Of a stretch of DNA of 64,000 nucleotides, positions 1-8,318 are shown one piece after another. Position 1 is the stretch's first letter; the number at the start of each line of letters is the position of its first letter. The stretch is from Flagellimonas sp. HMM57. GTDB taxonomy: Bacteria > Bacteroidota > Bacteroidia > Flavobacteriales > Flavobacteriaceae. The notes under the pieces were generated by a model that saw nothing but the letters and a program-made list of their open reading frames with translations, was not told where the DNA came from and did no database searches. A program made the position numbers and the translations under genes. The DNA lies in assembly GCF_021390175.1 (NCBI RefSeq), contig NZ_CP090004.1:2232001-2296000 (forward strand), written 5' to 3'.

Positions 1-2315
1 TTATATATGTTTTTTCTCAACTCAACTTCTAAACCTGCAATATTGGCGTTGTCACCACTGTTTCGATATGATAATTGACTCGCAGCTGCTGAGTTTACGT
101 TCACCCGGTTAATTGGATTTTGGATAAGTTTGTAGAAACCGGTTACGGAGATAATCTCTCCCGCAGAAAAGTAATATTCGTATTTGAGATCTAGGTTATA
201 GTTATCGGAATTTATCAAATCCGTGAAACCAAAACTTGAAAAGTTAACGTCTTCATATAAAAATGGTGCTACTTCTTTAAATTGGGGGAAAGTATATGAC
301 TGACTTCCTGCTAAACGAAGGATACTATTCTCATTGAAAGAGTATCTCAGACTGAAACTTGGTAATACAAAGGTTTCTTCCCTATCTATTGGGTCTGTGT
401 TCTCATCCCTAAAACTACTGGACAGGTTCGTGTCCCATTCAACAAATTGATTGATTTGTTCAAAACGCGCTCCAACATTCATTGAAAATCTAGAGCTAAA
501 AACCAAGTTGGTGCTTAAAAATCCTGCGTAAACGTCACGATCTCCAGAATAGAAGAATGGCTCAAGAGGATCAATATCCCCAGAATTGATACCTCTATTG
601 GTCTCCAATTGAAAAATACCGTCGGTAATGCCACTTTGACTAAAGAAAGCGTCGGGATTATTAATATCAACTATAAGTTGCTCGGAAGTTGGAGGTGGCG
701 TTAAACTTGTAAAGTTGTGGTTCACTTGGTTAAAGTCAAATTGACGATCTGTATTTCTGTAATCCCCTCCTATTGAAATAGTACCGTTTATTTTTTCTTC
801 TGACCCAAACTTGTAATCAAGTTGAAGTGATGCAGCAATCTCGTCCTCAGCTAACTCTGAAAAGAAGCGATGTGTTCGCCCGGGAGAACCTAAAGACGGT
901 CTGTAGTTTTCGCCATCGAAAACATAAGTGTTCGTTCTTCGATCGGGTTCAAACCCTCTTGTTAAGTTGTAAGAGGCCCCTGTGCTCAAACTAAGTTTTT
1001 CACTTATGTTAAAATTAGCGGCAAGTTGATTGACGGCAAGAGTATTTTCATTCTGCTGTTGCCTTCTTATAAAAGCAGAAACTGCTTCTTCAGAGATATT
1101 CTCGGCAAAACCTTCATAATCACCAACACTCTGTTTGTTGCTGTGTACAAACAATCCGTTATAGGAAATGAAATTTCCATTTCCGAAGCTATATTTTAGC
1201 TTGCCCATACCAATTTGGGTAGCTTCATAAATATATTTTTGGAAGTCAAGATTTCTTCTATTTCCACCTTGAGCGGTAATTACCCTTTCGTTACCTTCTT
1301 GATAAAAGTAGTCACTGTCCACAGAGCCCACTACATAGACAGATAGTGAATTGTTTTCGCCTATTTGAAACTTTTTGCCAGCTTGGATGCCAAAAGAATT
1401 GTTAAGCTGTGTGCCCTGCGATTCAGGAGCGAAGCTATTATCAAAGTTGTATCTGTTCAGACTTCCTAACGGAATACTTCTGTCTTCATTAATACCAAGA
1501 AAATTTCCTTCATCCAACCGAAGAAAGTCTTGGCTTACGGCAGCTGTGTTCGCACCAGTTCCAAGACTAATTTGAAAGATACTCTCTCCTACTAATTCTT
1601 TGGAGACGATATCTATAACAGCTCCCCCTACATCCCCATACATCTTAGAATTGAAAGCCTTATCGATACCAACACTATTAATGATATCTGAGCTGAAAAA
1701 ATCTAAAGAAATATTTTTATACTCTGGATCTTCAGATGGTAGAGGTAAAGAATTGAATGTTGTAGCATTGTAACGGTCGCCTAATCCTCTTACAAAAACA
1801 TTTTTCTCGCCTTCTTGTTTGGTGACACCGGCCACTTTGGTTACCGCACCTTCTGCATCGCCTACACCTTTTCTTGCTAATTCCTGTGCTCCAATACTGG
1901 TTTTTATTTCAACGGCTTTCTTCTGGTCCAAAAGCAAGGCCGTCTCAGAATCCTTCCTAGAAACTGTAGTCACAACAACCTCGTCTAGTTCAAACCCTGC
2001 AGAAGCACTCATGGGAACGTCTATATTTGTAACCTTGTCCGCAACAACCTCAACGTTTGGAATTTCAATGGTCTCGTAACCTAAATAGCTATATACTACG
2101 GTATAAGTCCCTGGTTCAACTCCTGCAATTTCATAAAGCCCATCAAAGTCTGAAGTGGTACCTGTGGTAGTCCCTTTGATCAATACATTGGCAAATGCCA
2201 AAGGCTCATTGTTTAACTCTTTGTCTGTCAGCTTTCCTACGATGCTTCCCGTGGTTCCCTGTGCAATCATCTCTGTTGTAAAAACTAGAGTAAGTATCAA
2301 TAAAAATAATCTCAT
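1..2315 (-). CDS. TonB-dependent receptor with CarboxypepD_reg-like domain, C-terminus cut by window edge
   Basis: Outer membrane active transporter powered by TonB. Reading the minus strand from the ATG at 2315 gives a signal peptide (MRLFLLILTLVF...AQG), then a carboxypeptidase-regulatory-like beta sandwich (about residues 22-110, with the GTTTGTTSDFDG turn), then a plug domain with ELDEVVV, a KNVFVRGLGDRYN stretch and LPSEDPEYKNISLDFF. The frame stays open to base 1, where the barrel strand GDNANIAGLEVELRKNIY is still running, so the stop lies outside the window; about 771 residues are visible of an expected 900 or more. It is divergent from a PhoB/PhoR-like pair, and an 11-bp direct repeat array lies between them. 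I infer phosphate-linked regulation; the substrate cannot be read from sequence. This plug type without a SusD neighbour is common in Flavobacteriaceae. Confidence 0.92.
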   Translation of the reverse strand, partial: MRLFLLILTLVFTTEMIAQGTTGSIVGKLTDKELNNEPLAFANVLIKGTTTGTTSDFDGLYEIAGVEPGTYTVVYSYLGYETIEIPNVEVVADKVTNIDVPMSASAGFELDEVVVTTVSRKDSETALLLDQKKAVEIKTSIGAQELARKGVGDAEGAVTKVAGVTKQEGEKNVFVRGLGDRYNATTFNSLPLPSEDPEYKNISLDFFSSDIINSVGIDKAFNSKMYGDVGGAVIDIVSKELVGESIFQISLGTGANTAAVSQDFLRLDEGNFLGINEDRSIPLGSLNRYNFDNSFAPESQGTQLNNSFGIQAGKKFQIGENNSLSVYVVGSVDSDYFYQEGNERVITAQGGNRRNLDFQKYIYEATQIGMGKLKYSFGNGNFISYNGLFVHSNKQSVGDYEGFAENISEEAVSAFIRRQQQNENTLAVNQLAANFNISEKLSLSTGASYNLTRGFEPDRRTNTYVFDGENYRPSLGSPGRTHRFFSELAEDEIAASLQLDYKFGSEEKINGTISIGGDYRNTDRQFDFNQVNHNFTSLTPPPTSEQLIVDINNPDAFFSQSGITDGIFQLETNRGINSGDIDPLEPFFYSGDRDVYAGFLSTNLVFSSRFSMNVGARFEQINQFVEWDTNLSSSFRDENTDPIDREETFVLPSFSLRYSFNENSILRLAGSQSYTFPQFKEVAPFLYEDVNFSSFGFTDLINSDNYNLDLKYEYYFSAGEIISVTGFYKLIQNPINRVNVNSAAASQLSYRNSGDNANIAGLEVELRKNIY

Positions 2316-2351
2316 TATCTGGTAAGTATTTGGCGCAAAGAACGCACCATG

Positions 2352-2417
2352 CTGTAAAAGCGATGTTAGGCATATGTTAAGAGTTTATTTGAAAACTGTT
2401 ACAATAATGTTACGACA
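2352..2417 (+). promoter_or_regulatory. Pho-box-like array of 11-bp direct repeats
   Basis: Six consecutive 11-bp units start at 2352, 2363, 2374, 2385, 2396 and 2407. Five begin with (C/A)TGTTA or CTGTAA: ctgtaa, atgtta, atgtta, (ttattt is degenerate), ctgtta, atgtta. PhoB-class regulators bind head-to-tail 7+4 bp direct repeats of exactly this 11-bp period. The array sits between the divergent receptor gene and the response regulator gene, whose DNA-binding domain is of the OmpR/PhoB type, so autoregulation and control of the receptor are likely. The assignment to PhoB is inference; the periodicity is seen directly. Confidence 0.7.
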
Positions 2418-2459
2418 TTAAATGAATGTTAAGCATTAATGCCGTTATAGTATTATATT

Positions 2460-2467
2460 TACATTTG
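2460..2467 (+). promoter_or_regulatory. Bacteroidota -7 promoter box for the response regulator operon
   Basis: TACATTTG is a perfect TAnnTTTG -7 element recognised by the Bacteroidota primary sigma factor. It lies 28 bases before the chosen ATG at 2495 and 43 bases after the 11-bp repeat array. This supports the internal ATG rather than the in-frame ATG at 2426, which lies upstream of this box. No clear -33 TTG was seen. Confidence 0.6.
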
Positions 2468-2494
2468 GGCGATCAACGTAAAAAATACCATCCC

Positions 2495-3181
2495 ATGAAA
2501 ACAAAGGACATTAAGATTCTACTGGTTGATGATGAACCCGATATTCTAGAAATTGTTAGCTATAACCTTTCTTCGGAAGGGTATGAGGTTTACACTGCTG
2601 TTAATGGTGTAGAGGCTGTAGCAAAAGCAAAGAAGAAAAATCCGCATTTGATCATTCTGGATGTTATGATGCCGGAGATGGATGGCATTGAGGCTTGTGA
2701 GGTCATACGCAGTACACCAGGGCTTGAGAATACTATAATTACATTTCTTACGGCTCGTGGCGAAGATTATTCGCAAGTGGCAGGTTTTGATGCTGGTGCA
2801 GATGATTATATTACTAAACCCATAAAGCCAAAGGTTTTGGTGAGCAAGGTAAAGGCCTTACTGCGAAGACTCAAAGAAGAGAAAGCTGATGTTGAGGATA
2901 TTGTAAAGGTCGGGAACATTGTTATCAATAGGGAGGAGTATAAAATTGTCAATAATGGTAAAGAAATTGTACTTCCAAGAAAAGAATTTGAATTATTATC
3001 CTTGTTGACGTCCAAACCTAGTAAAGTCTTCAAGCGAGAGGTTATTCTGGACAAAGTATGGGGCAACGAAGTGGTAGTTGGTGGCAGGACCATTGATGTA
3101 CATATTAGAAAATTACGGGAAAAAATAGGGGACCATCATTTTAAAACCGTAAAGGGCGTAGGGTATAAGTTTGTATTGTAA
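2495..3181 (+). CDS. PhoB/OmpR-family response regulator
   Basis: DNA-binding response regulator of 228 residues. The receiver domain (residues 1-125) has the acidic pocket LLVDDEPD, the phospho-acceptor Asp56 in LIILDVMMPEMDG, the switch threonine in TFLTARG, and the KPIKPKVL lysine. The C-terminal winged helix (about 130-228) shows LPRKEFELLSLL and the VWGNEVVVGGRTIDVHIRKLREKIG recognition region, ending KGVGYKF, as in PhoB. The start is the ATG at 2495 because it precedes MKTKDIKILLVDDEPD directly and follows a -7 box; an in-frame ATG at 2426 would add 23 residues with no family counterpart. It overlaps the kinase gene by one base (TAATG). The Pho-box-like repeats upstream point to phosphate starvation as its signal, which is inference. 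Confidence 0.93.
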   Translation: MKTKDIKILLVDDEPDILEIVSYNLSSEGYEVYTAVNGVEAVAKAKKKNPHLIILDVMMPEMDGIEACEVIRSTPGLENTIITFLTARGEDYSQVAGFDAGADDYITKPIKPKVLVSKVKALLRRLKEEKADVEDIVKVGNIVINREEYKIVNNGKEIVLPRKEFELLSLLTSKPSKVFKREVILDKVWGNEVVVGGRTIDVHIRKLREKIGDHHFKTVKGVGYKFVL

Positions 3182-4236
3182 TGGCGATTCAGCTAAGGAA
3201 ATCCTATAAGTTTGCCCTTCGTTCTTCTTTTCTGATAACGGTTTTCCTTGCGACATCGATTATAGTTTTTCTATTTCTAAAGGATCAGTTGGACTGGCTT
3301 TTTGTAGTTCTGTTTGCACTCATCAGTTTCATTATTTCATTTACTATCCTTCAGATTCGGGTAGAACGTTTTATCTACAGGCGTGTCAAAAAAATATATG
3401 ATGACGTTTCGCTGCTCGAATCCTCTTCGTTTTCCTCAAAACCAGTGACCACTGATATGAAAACCCTGACCCAGGAGATTGAAAAGTTTGCCGAGGATAA
3501 AAAAATAGAGATAGACACATTGAAAATTCGGGAGGAGTATAGAAAAGACTTTTTAGGCAATGTATCCCACGAATTAAAGACACCATTATTTACGGTACAA
3601 GGTTACATTCTTACATTGCTGGATGGTGCCATGAACGATAAAAAAATCAGGGAGAAATATCTGGAACGTGCCAATAAAGGTGTGGAACGATTAATTTACA
3701 TTGTAAAAGACCTTGATTTAATCACAAAGCTCGAAGTAGGGGGACTTAAACTTGAAGAAGAGAATTTTGATATTGTAGAGCTTATACAAAGTGTCTTTGA
3801 TCTCTTGGAAATGAAAGCGTCCCAAAAAAACATTACCCTTACTTTTGATATGGATTACCCTGAACCTATCTATGTAAACGCAGATAGGGAAAAGATTCAG
3901 CAAGTCATTACCAACTTGTTGGTGAATTCGATTAAATACGGGCATCCTAAAGGAACCACGGAAGTAAGTGTTGAAAATCTGATAAAAAACAAAGTGATCG
4001 TTCGTGTGACCGATAATGGCGAAGGAATACCAAAACAGCACATCCCCAGACTGTTTGAACGCTTTTATAGGGTGGACCAAAGCGGTAGTCGTACAGAAGG
4101 CGGTTCAGGTTTAGGCTTATCTATCGTTAAACACATTATTGAAGCCCATGATGAAAAAATCTACGTAGAAAGTGAAGAGGATGTAGGCTCCGAATTTTCA
4201 TTTACACTCGAAAAAACAGCGAATAATTCTGAATAA
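3181..4236 (+). CDS. PhoR-like sensor histidine kinase
   Basis: Membrane sensor kinase of 351 residues, partner of the preceding regulator by TAATG overlap. Two transmembrane helices lie near residues 15-35 and 40-60 with almost no periplasmic loop, so no extracytoplasmic sensor domain is present. A short linker leads to HisKA, with His130 in NVSHELKTPLFTVQGY, and to HATPase_c with the N box NLLVNSIKYG, G1 box DNGEGIP, F box LFERFYR and G2 box GSGLGLSIV. The absence of a periplasmic sensor fits PhoR-type kinases that sense through a partner membrane complex. Its last 76 bases overlap the convergent glycosyltransferase gene, which is more than usual, but both reading frames look genuine. Confidence 0.92.
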   Translation: MAIQLRKSYKFALRSSFLITVFLATSIIVFLFLKDQLDWLFVVLFALISFIISFTILQIRVERFIYRRVKKIYDDVSLLESSSFSSKPVTTDMKTLTQEIEKFAEDKKIEIDTLKIREEYRKDFLGNVSHELKTPLFTVQGYILTLLDGAMNDKKIREKYLERANKGVERLIYIVKDLDLITKLEVGGLKLEEENFDIVELIQSVFDLLEMKASQKNITLTFDMDYPEPIYVNADREKIQQVITNLLVNSIKYGHPKGTTEVSVENLIKNKVIVRVTDNGEGIPKQHIPRLFERFYRVDQSGSRTEGGSGLGLSIVKHIIEAHDEKIYVESEEDVGSEFSFTLEKTANNSE

Positions 4237-5273
4237 TCCAAACTAGATTCAAAACAAACAAGGCCTTGAAAATCATCAATTTGTTTTAGATGTTTTAGTT
4301 CAAAATCTTCTTGGTCGCAGTAAGGAACCAGTTTTTGTTTTTGTAAGCGTCTTGCAAGATATTCTTGTTCATATTGCCCGGGAGTAGGAATAAAAAAGGC
4401 CTTTTTTTCCAGTTTGGCCAAATCCATTACTGTTGTGTACCCTGATCGGCATAATACTTTTTCACTTTCATTAATTGCAGTTTCCAGTTCTTGGGATTGC
4501 ATATAATTGTGCATGGTTATGCTTCCTTTTTTAATGCTGATTTTTTGCTGGCTCTTAGTATCTTCAATTTTTCCTTTCACAAAAAGAATATGACCTTCAT
4601 AACCAGTAAGTTCTTCCAAAAGTTTTTCTTCTAGAATAGTTCGCTGTGGTTCTGGACCCGATAGCAAAACCATAAGTTGGTACTTTAAAACAATGTCTTT
4701 TTTTTCAAACCGGCTCAAAGGCCCAAGGTATTTTATATTGATTTTGGATTTTTTCAAGTGTCCCAGCTTGCCGGTAAGGTTGGGTTTCTCCTTCACGTCG
4801 GGAACCCAGCAGGCATCAAATTTTTTTATGATTTTTTGATGTGCTTTTGAGCTCATCCATGTAGTGTTTCCGGAAAGTACGTTCAGTTGGTGCGTTATGA
4901 AAACGCAAGGTGCTTTTTTATAAAAAACACCCAGTCGATTGTCCGAAATGATACCATCCAAGTGATGTTCTTTTGCAAGACGTTTTACTGCTTTTTTCTC
5001 TTTGGCCATCGCTTTCAACACTTTTGGAGAATCCCATACCATCTTTATTTTAAAATTTTTCGCTTTTTCAGCATACTTGATTTTGTAAGAAGGCAATTCA
5101 AAAGAAGGTAGATCGGGAAATTCTTTCCGAAGTAGCGCTAGTGCAACTCCATCAGAAGCTAAATAGGGTTGGTGACCATGGTCCAACAGTGCGTTGATAA
5201 TTGGAATGCAGCGGGTGGCATGGCCCAAACCCCAGTTCAATGGGGCAATCAAAATACGTTTAGAACTTTGCAT
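4161..5273 (-). CDS. GT28/MurG-like glycosyltransferase family protein
   Basis: Predicted cytosolic glycosyltransferase of GT-B fold, 370 residues. The N-terminal motif LIAPLNWGLGHATRCIPII is the Gly-rich acceptor loop of MurG-like and UGT-like enzymes. The C-terminal half carries the donor-site pattern YTTVMDLAKLEKKAFFIPTPGQYEQEYLARRL, as in GT28 C-terminal domains that bind a UDP-sugar. No signal peptide is present. The acceptor cannot be read; an envelope glycolipid is a reasonable guess. The last 25 or so residues (Ser/Thr-rich) are encoded over the 3' end of the kinase gene. It is transcribed away from trmB, with an 87-base divergent spacer. Confidence 0.75.
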   Translation of the reverse strand: MQSSKRILIAPLNWGLGHATRCIPIINALLDHGHQPYLASDGVALALLRKEFPDLPSFELPSYKIKYAEKAKNFKIKMVWDSPKVLKAMAKEKKAVKRLAKEHHLDGIISDNRLGVFYKKAPCVFITHQLNVLSGNTTWMSSKAHQKIIKKFDACWVPDVKEKPNLTGKLGHLKKSKINIKYLGPLSRFEKKDIVLKYQLMVLLSGPEPQRTILEEKLLEELTGYEGHILFVKGKIEDTKSQQKISIKKGSITMHNYMQSQELETAINESEKVLCRSGYTTVMDLAKLEKKAFFIPTPGQYEQEYLARRLQKQKLVPYCDQEDFELKHLKQIDDFQGLVCFESSLDYSELFAVFSSVNENSEPTSSSLST

Positions 5274-5360
5274 AACTACAAAGCAACAAAATCAAAATTG
5301 CTTACGGATTTCCTTAGTTTTGCTAAAACATTAAATTTTGGTCAATACGATAATTTATAA

Positions 5361-6029
5361 GTGGGAAGTAAGAATAAACTGAAACGATTTAAGGAGAACG
5401 AAACGTTTTCCAATGTAGTTCAACCGTCAAGGGAGGAGGTGCTAAATGGATTTGACCTTAAAGGAAATTGGAATTCGTTTTTTGACAACGATAACCCCAT
5501 TGTATTGGAATTGGGTTGTGGAAAAGGAGAATATACTGTCGGTCTGGCAAAACAAAATCCAGATAAAAATTATATAGGAATTGACATTAAAGGTGCACGT
5601 TTTTGGCGAGGAGCCAAATCCGCATTGGAAATGCAGCTGCATAATGTTGCTTTTCTTCGCACGCAAATCGAATTGGTGGACCATCTCTTTGGACAAAATG
5701 AAGTTGACGAAATATGGATTACATTTCCAGACCCACAGATTAAATATAAGAGGACCAAACACCGTATGACCAATCCTGTATTTATCAAAAAATATCAGAC
5801 TATTTTAAAACCCAAAGGAACGGTTAATTTAAAAACGGATAGTGAATTTATGCACGGCTACACGCTGGGTTTATTACAAGGCCAGGGGCATGAGATTTTA
5901 TACGCCAACCATGATGTTTATAATAACGAGGGTAGTCCAAAGGAGGTTTTGGAGATTCAAACTTTTTATGAAAATCAGTATCTTGAGAAGGGAAAACCAA
6001 TAACCTACATCCAGTTTAGGATAAGCTGA
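5361..6029 (+). CDS. trmB: tRNA (guanine-N7)-methyltransferase
   Basis: Forms m7G at position 46 of the variable loop of tRNA from S-adenosylmethionine. The 222-residue protein has the SAM-binding motif VLELGCGKGEY (near residue 49), the acidic strand NYIGIDIKGARFWRGAK, and the TrmB signature WITFPDPQIKYKRTKHRMTNP. Start choice: the codon at 5361 is GTG and gives (V/M)GSKNKLKRF, the usual Bacteroidota TrmB N-terminus; no in-frame ATG exists nearby. LysE follows after 3 bases and the alkyltransferase-like gene 3 bases after that, so the three are probably cotranscribed. Confidence 0.93.
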   Translation: MGSKNKLKRFKENETFSNVVQPSREEVLNGFDLKGNWNSFFDNDNPIVLELGCGKGEYTVGLAKQNPDKNYIGIDIKGARFWRGAKSALEMQLHNVAFLRTQIELVDHLFGQNEVDEIWITFPDPQIKYKRTKHRMTNPVFIKKYQTILKPKGTVNLKTDSEFMHGYTLGLLQGQGHEILYANHDVYNNEGSPKEVLEIQTFYENQYLEKGKPITYIQFRIS

Positions 6030-6032
6030 CCA

Positions 6033-6662
6033 ATGACACATCTACTCATACTTTTCTTTGTCACTTTTTCCGCGGCATTTATGGCAACTGTACCACCAGG
6101 GCTGTTAAACATGAATGCGGCCAAGACCAGTGTTGAAAAAGGAAAATTAAACGGCATTATTTTCAGCTTCGGGGTATCTACCATGATTATGGTACAGGCC
6201 TATGTAGCTGTAATGATCTCAAAATTCCTCTATAAAAACCCTGAGGTTATAGATATGCTACTAAAAATCGCTTTAGGTGTTTTTGCTTTTTTTGCGATTT
6301 ATTTCTTTTTTAAGGCAAAAGGAAATAAAAAGAATAAACCAAAAGAAGTGAAGGTCAGCAAGAAAAATAGCTTTTTCAAGGGCATGTTGTTGGCGGCATT
6401 GAACCTGTTGACCATTCCTTACTATAGTGGCCTAAATGCAATGTGGAACAAGGCTGGTTGGATTAAGTTTGAGCCAAAAGATATCACGACTTTTGTCGTT
6501 GCGGCAGGAGCAGGCACATTCTCGGTATTGTATTTGTACACTTTTTATTTCAACAAATTGGAGACCAAAACAAATCGGTTTTCAAAAAACTCAAATTATA
6601 TTCTGAGTGTGTTAATGTTGATTTTGTTGATCATCACACTTATCCGAATTTTTTATAGCTAG
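6033..6662 (+). CDS. LysE/RhtB-family transporter
   Basis: Inner membrane protein of 209 residues with about six hydrophobic helices: FVTFSAAFMATVPPGLLNMNA near the N-terminus, IIFSFGVSTMIMVQAYVAVMI, LLKIALGVFAFFAIYFFF, then a Lys-rich cytoplasmic loop (KAKGNKKNKPKEVKVSKK), and two more helices at the C-terminus. The PPGLLNMNAAKTSVEKG region matches the first conserved block of LysE-family amino acid exporters (P-G-P in many members, here PPG). The exported substrate is unknown. It lies tightly between trmB and the alkyltransferase-like gene, suggesting one transcript without implying a shared pathway. Confidence 0.75.
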   Translation: MTHLLILFFVTFSAAFMATVPPGLLNMNAAKTSVEKGKLNGIIFSFGVSTMIMVQAYVAVMISKFLYKNPEVIDMLLKIALGVFAFFAIYFFFKAKGNKKNKPKEVKVSKKNSFFKGMLLAALNLLTIPYYSGLNAMWNKAGWIKFEPKDITTFVVAAGAGTFSVLYLYTFYFNKLETKTNRFSKNSNYILSVLMLILLIITLIRIFYS

Positions 6663-6665
6663 TGC

Positions 6666-7001
6666 ATGGAGGAAAAAAACTTTTTCGACAAGGTTTATGA
6701 AGTTGCTAAACTGATCCCATATGGGAGAGTTACTTCCTATGGGGCTATTGCCAAGTATTTGGGGGCTGCCCGTAGTGCTCGCATGGTAGGTTGGGCCATG
6801 AACAACTCCTTGGCAAAAGACGTCCCTGCGCATCGTGTTGTAAATAGGGTTGGGGTTTTGACTGGAAAGCATCATTTTGACGGTACCAATCTAATGCAAC
6901 AGCTTTTGGAGAATGAAGGTATAGCCGTAAAAGACAATCAAATTATCGATTTCAAAAAGCATTTTTGGGATCCGGGAAAAGAGCTTGAATTTGACATTTA
7001 G
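6666..7001 (+). CDS. alkyltransferase-like protein (MGMT fold without the reactive cysteine)
   Basis: DNA lesion-binding protein of 111 residues formed by the C-terminal winged-helix part of O6-alkylguanine-DNA alkyltransferase alone. The start IPYGRVTSYGAIAKYLG and the ARMVGWAMNNS recognition region with its arginine finger are intact. The active site that reads PCHRV in true transferases is PAHRV here: residue 55 is Ala (codon at 6828), so it cannot accept an alkyl group. Such ATL proteins flag alkylated guanines for nucleotide excision repair; that role is family knowledge. The usual N-terminal Ogt domain is absent. It follows lysE by 3 bases. Confidence 0.88.
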   Translation: MEEKNFFDKVYEVAKLIPYGRVTSYGAIAKYLGAARSARMVGWAMNNSLAKDVPAHRVVNRVGVLTGKHHFDGTNLMQQLLENEGIAVKDNQIIDFKKHFWDPGKELEFDI

Positions 7002-7120
7002 CTTCATTATTTTAATTTGATTTAAGCAAGCCCAAGTTCCGCTTATTTTTTGCAAAATATTTATCTATCGCATCATCTTCATTTTCAATACCCAAACTTC
7101 TTAATCTAAGTCCCAAATCG

Positions 7121-7128
7121 TATCTTTG
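7121..7128 (+). promoter_or_regulatory. Bacteroidota -7 promoter box for mrp
   Basis: TATCTTTG is a perfect TAnnTTTG element 44 bases upstream of the mrp ATG at 7173. It lies in the 170-base spacer after the alkyltransferase-like gene, indicating that mrp begins a new transcript. Confidence 0.55.
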
Positions 7129-7172
7129 TAATTTAGAATCAGTTTAAACGACTGGCAAATAAAATAGGATTG

Positions 7173-8318
7173 ATGAAGCTGAACAAAGCAGATATTATAA
7201 GGGCATTGGAAAACATATCCGCACCTGGAGAGGGGCAGAATATAGTAGAGAGTGGAGCGGTGACCAATGTGCAGGTGTTTGGGGATGAGGTTGAGGTAGA
7301 TGTTACCATAAAGAACCCAAGTCTTCAGGCTAGAAAAAAAACTGAAGTGGAAATTTTAAAAATTATCCACAAAGAAGTTTATGAAAAGGCAAAAATCAAG
7401 ATAAATCTTAAGGTCGATGCACCTTCAAAGCCCAAAGTAAATCAGATTAAGGGAAACCCGATTCCCGGGATACAGAATATCATCGCTGTAGCTTCTGGAA
7501 AAGGAGGTGTAGGAAAATCTACGGTGACCGCTAATTTAGCTGTTACCCTTGCCAAGATGGGCTTTAAGGTTGGTCTGCTCGATACAGATATTTATGGACC
7601 ATCCATGCCCATTATGTTCGATGTAGCTATGGAGAAACCGTTATCGGTGAATGTTGATGGAAAAGCAAAAATGAAGCCCGTTGAAAATTATGGGGTAAAA
7701 TTGCTTTCCATCGGTTTTTTCACCCAGCCCAACCAAGCTGTAATTTGGCGGGGGCCTATGGCTTCAAAAGCATTGAATCAAATGATTTTTGATGCCCATT
7801 GGGGCGAACTGGATTTTCTATTATTGGATTTACCTCCCGGAACCGGAGATATTCATTTGAGCATTATGCAATCGTTACCGGTTACCGGAGCTGTAGTCGT
7901 AAGTACACCGCAAGAAATTGCGTTGGCAGATGCTAGGAAGGGAGTGGCCATGTTTCAGCAAGAAGCCATAAGTGTGCCGGTTTTGGGAATCGTGGAGAAT
8001 ATGGCTTATTTCACTCCAGAGGAGTTGCCTAACAACAAATATCATATCTTTGGAAAAGATGGTGCTAAAAATTTGGCCAACGATTTAGAGACACCGTTTT
8101 TAGGGGAAATTCCGATAGTTCAAAGTATTCGCGAAGCGGGAGATGTGGGAAGACCCGCAGCATTACAGACTGCTACTCCAACAGAAGAGGCATTTGAGGA
8201 GCTCACAAAAAATGTAGTCCAGGAATTAGTGAGAAGAAATACCGCGCTCCCCCCTACCGAAGCAATTAAAATTACAACAATGGCAGGTTGTGCTGCCGTT
8301 AAAAAGAAAAGAGCATGA
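7173..8318 (+). CDS. Mrp/NBP35-family iron-sulfur cluster carrier ATPase
   Basis: Cytosolic P-loop ATPase of 381 residues that carries [4Fe-4S] clusters to apoproteins. Residues 1-90 are a MIP18/DUF59 domain (ALENISAPGEGQNIVESGAV). The deviant Walker A GKGGVGKST lies near residue 109, followed by DTDIYGPSMP and the LLLDLPPGTGD Walker B/switch region. The C-terminus carries a single Cys near AGCAAVKKK. The ATG at 7173 is preferred over the TTG one codon earlier. A NifU C-terminal domain gene overlaps its end by 4 bases, and a ferredoxin reductase and ferredoxin lie downstream, so this stretch handles Fe-S assembly and electron supply. Confidence 0.93.
   Translation: MKLNKADIIRALENISAPGEGQNIVESGAVTNVQVFGDEVEVDVTIKNPSLQARKKTEVEILKIIHKEVYEKAKIKINLKVDAPSKPKVNQIKGNPIPGIQNIIAVASGKGGVGKSTVTANLAVTLAKMGFKVGLLDTDIYGPSMPIMFDVAMEKPLSVNVDGKAKMKPVENYGVKLLSIGFFTQPNQAVIWRGPMASKALNQMIFDAHWGELDFLLLDLPPGTGDIHLSIMQSLPVTGAVVVSTPQEIALADARKGVAMFQQEAISVPVLGIVENMAYFTPEELPNNKYHIFGKDGAKNLANDLETPFLGEIPIVQSIREAGDVGRPAALQTATPTEEAFEELTKNVVQELVRRNTALPPTEAIKITTMAGCAAVKKKRA

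Noticed and set aside
1375-2079. Plus-strand ORFs of 66 and 86 codons opposite the receptor gene
   Set aside because: They are low-complexity reverse-frame shadows (Ser/Thr/Pro-rich) of a clear TonB-dependent receptor frame.
5169-5360. Plus-strand ORF just before trmB
   Set aside because: It is the antisense of the glycosyltransferase N-terminus, with no family pattern.
7011-7056. Possible terminator after the alkyltransferase-like gene (TAAGC/GCTTA then T run)
   Set aside because: The stem is only 5 bp around a 13-base loop, too weak to call.
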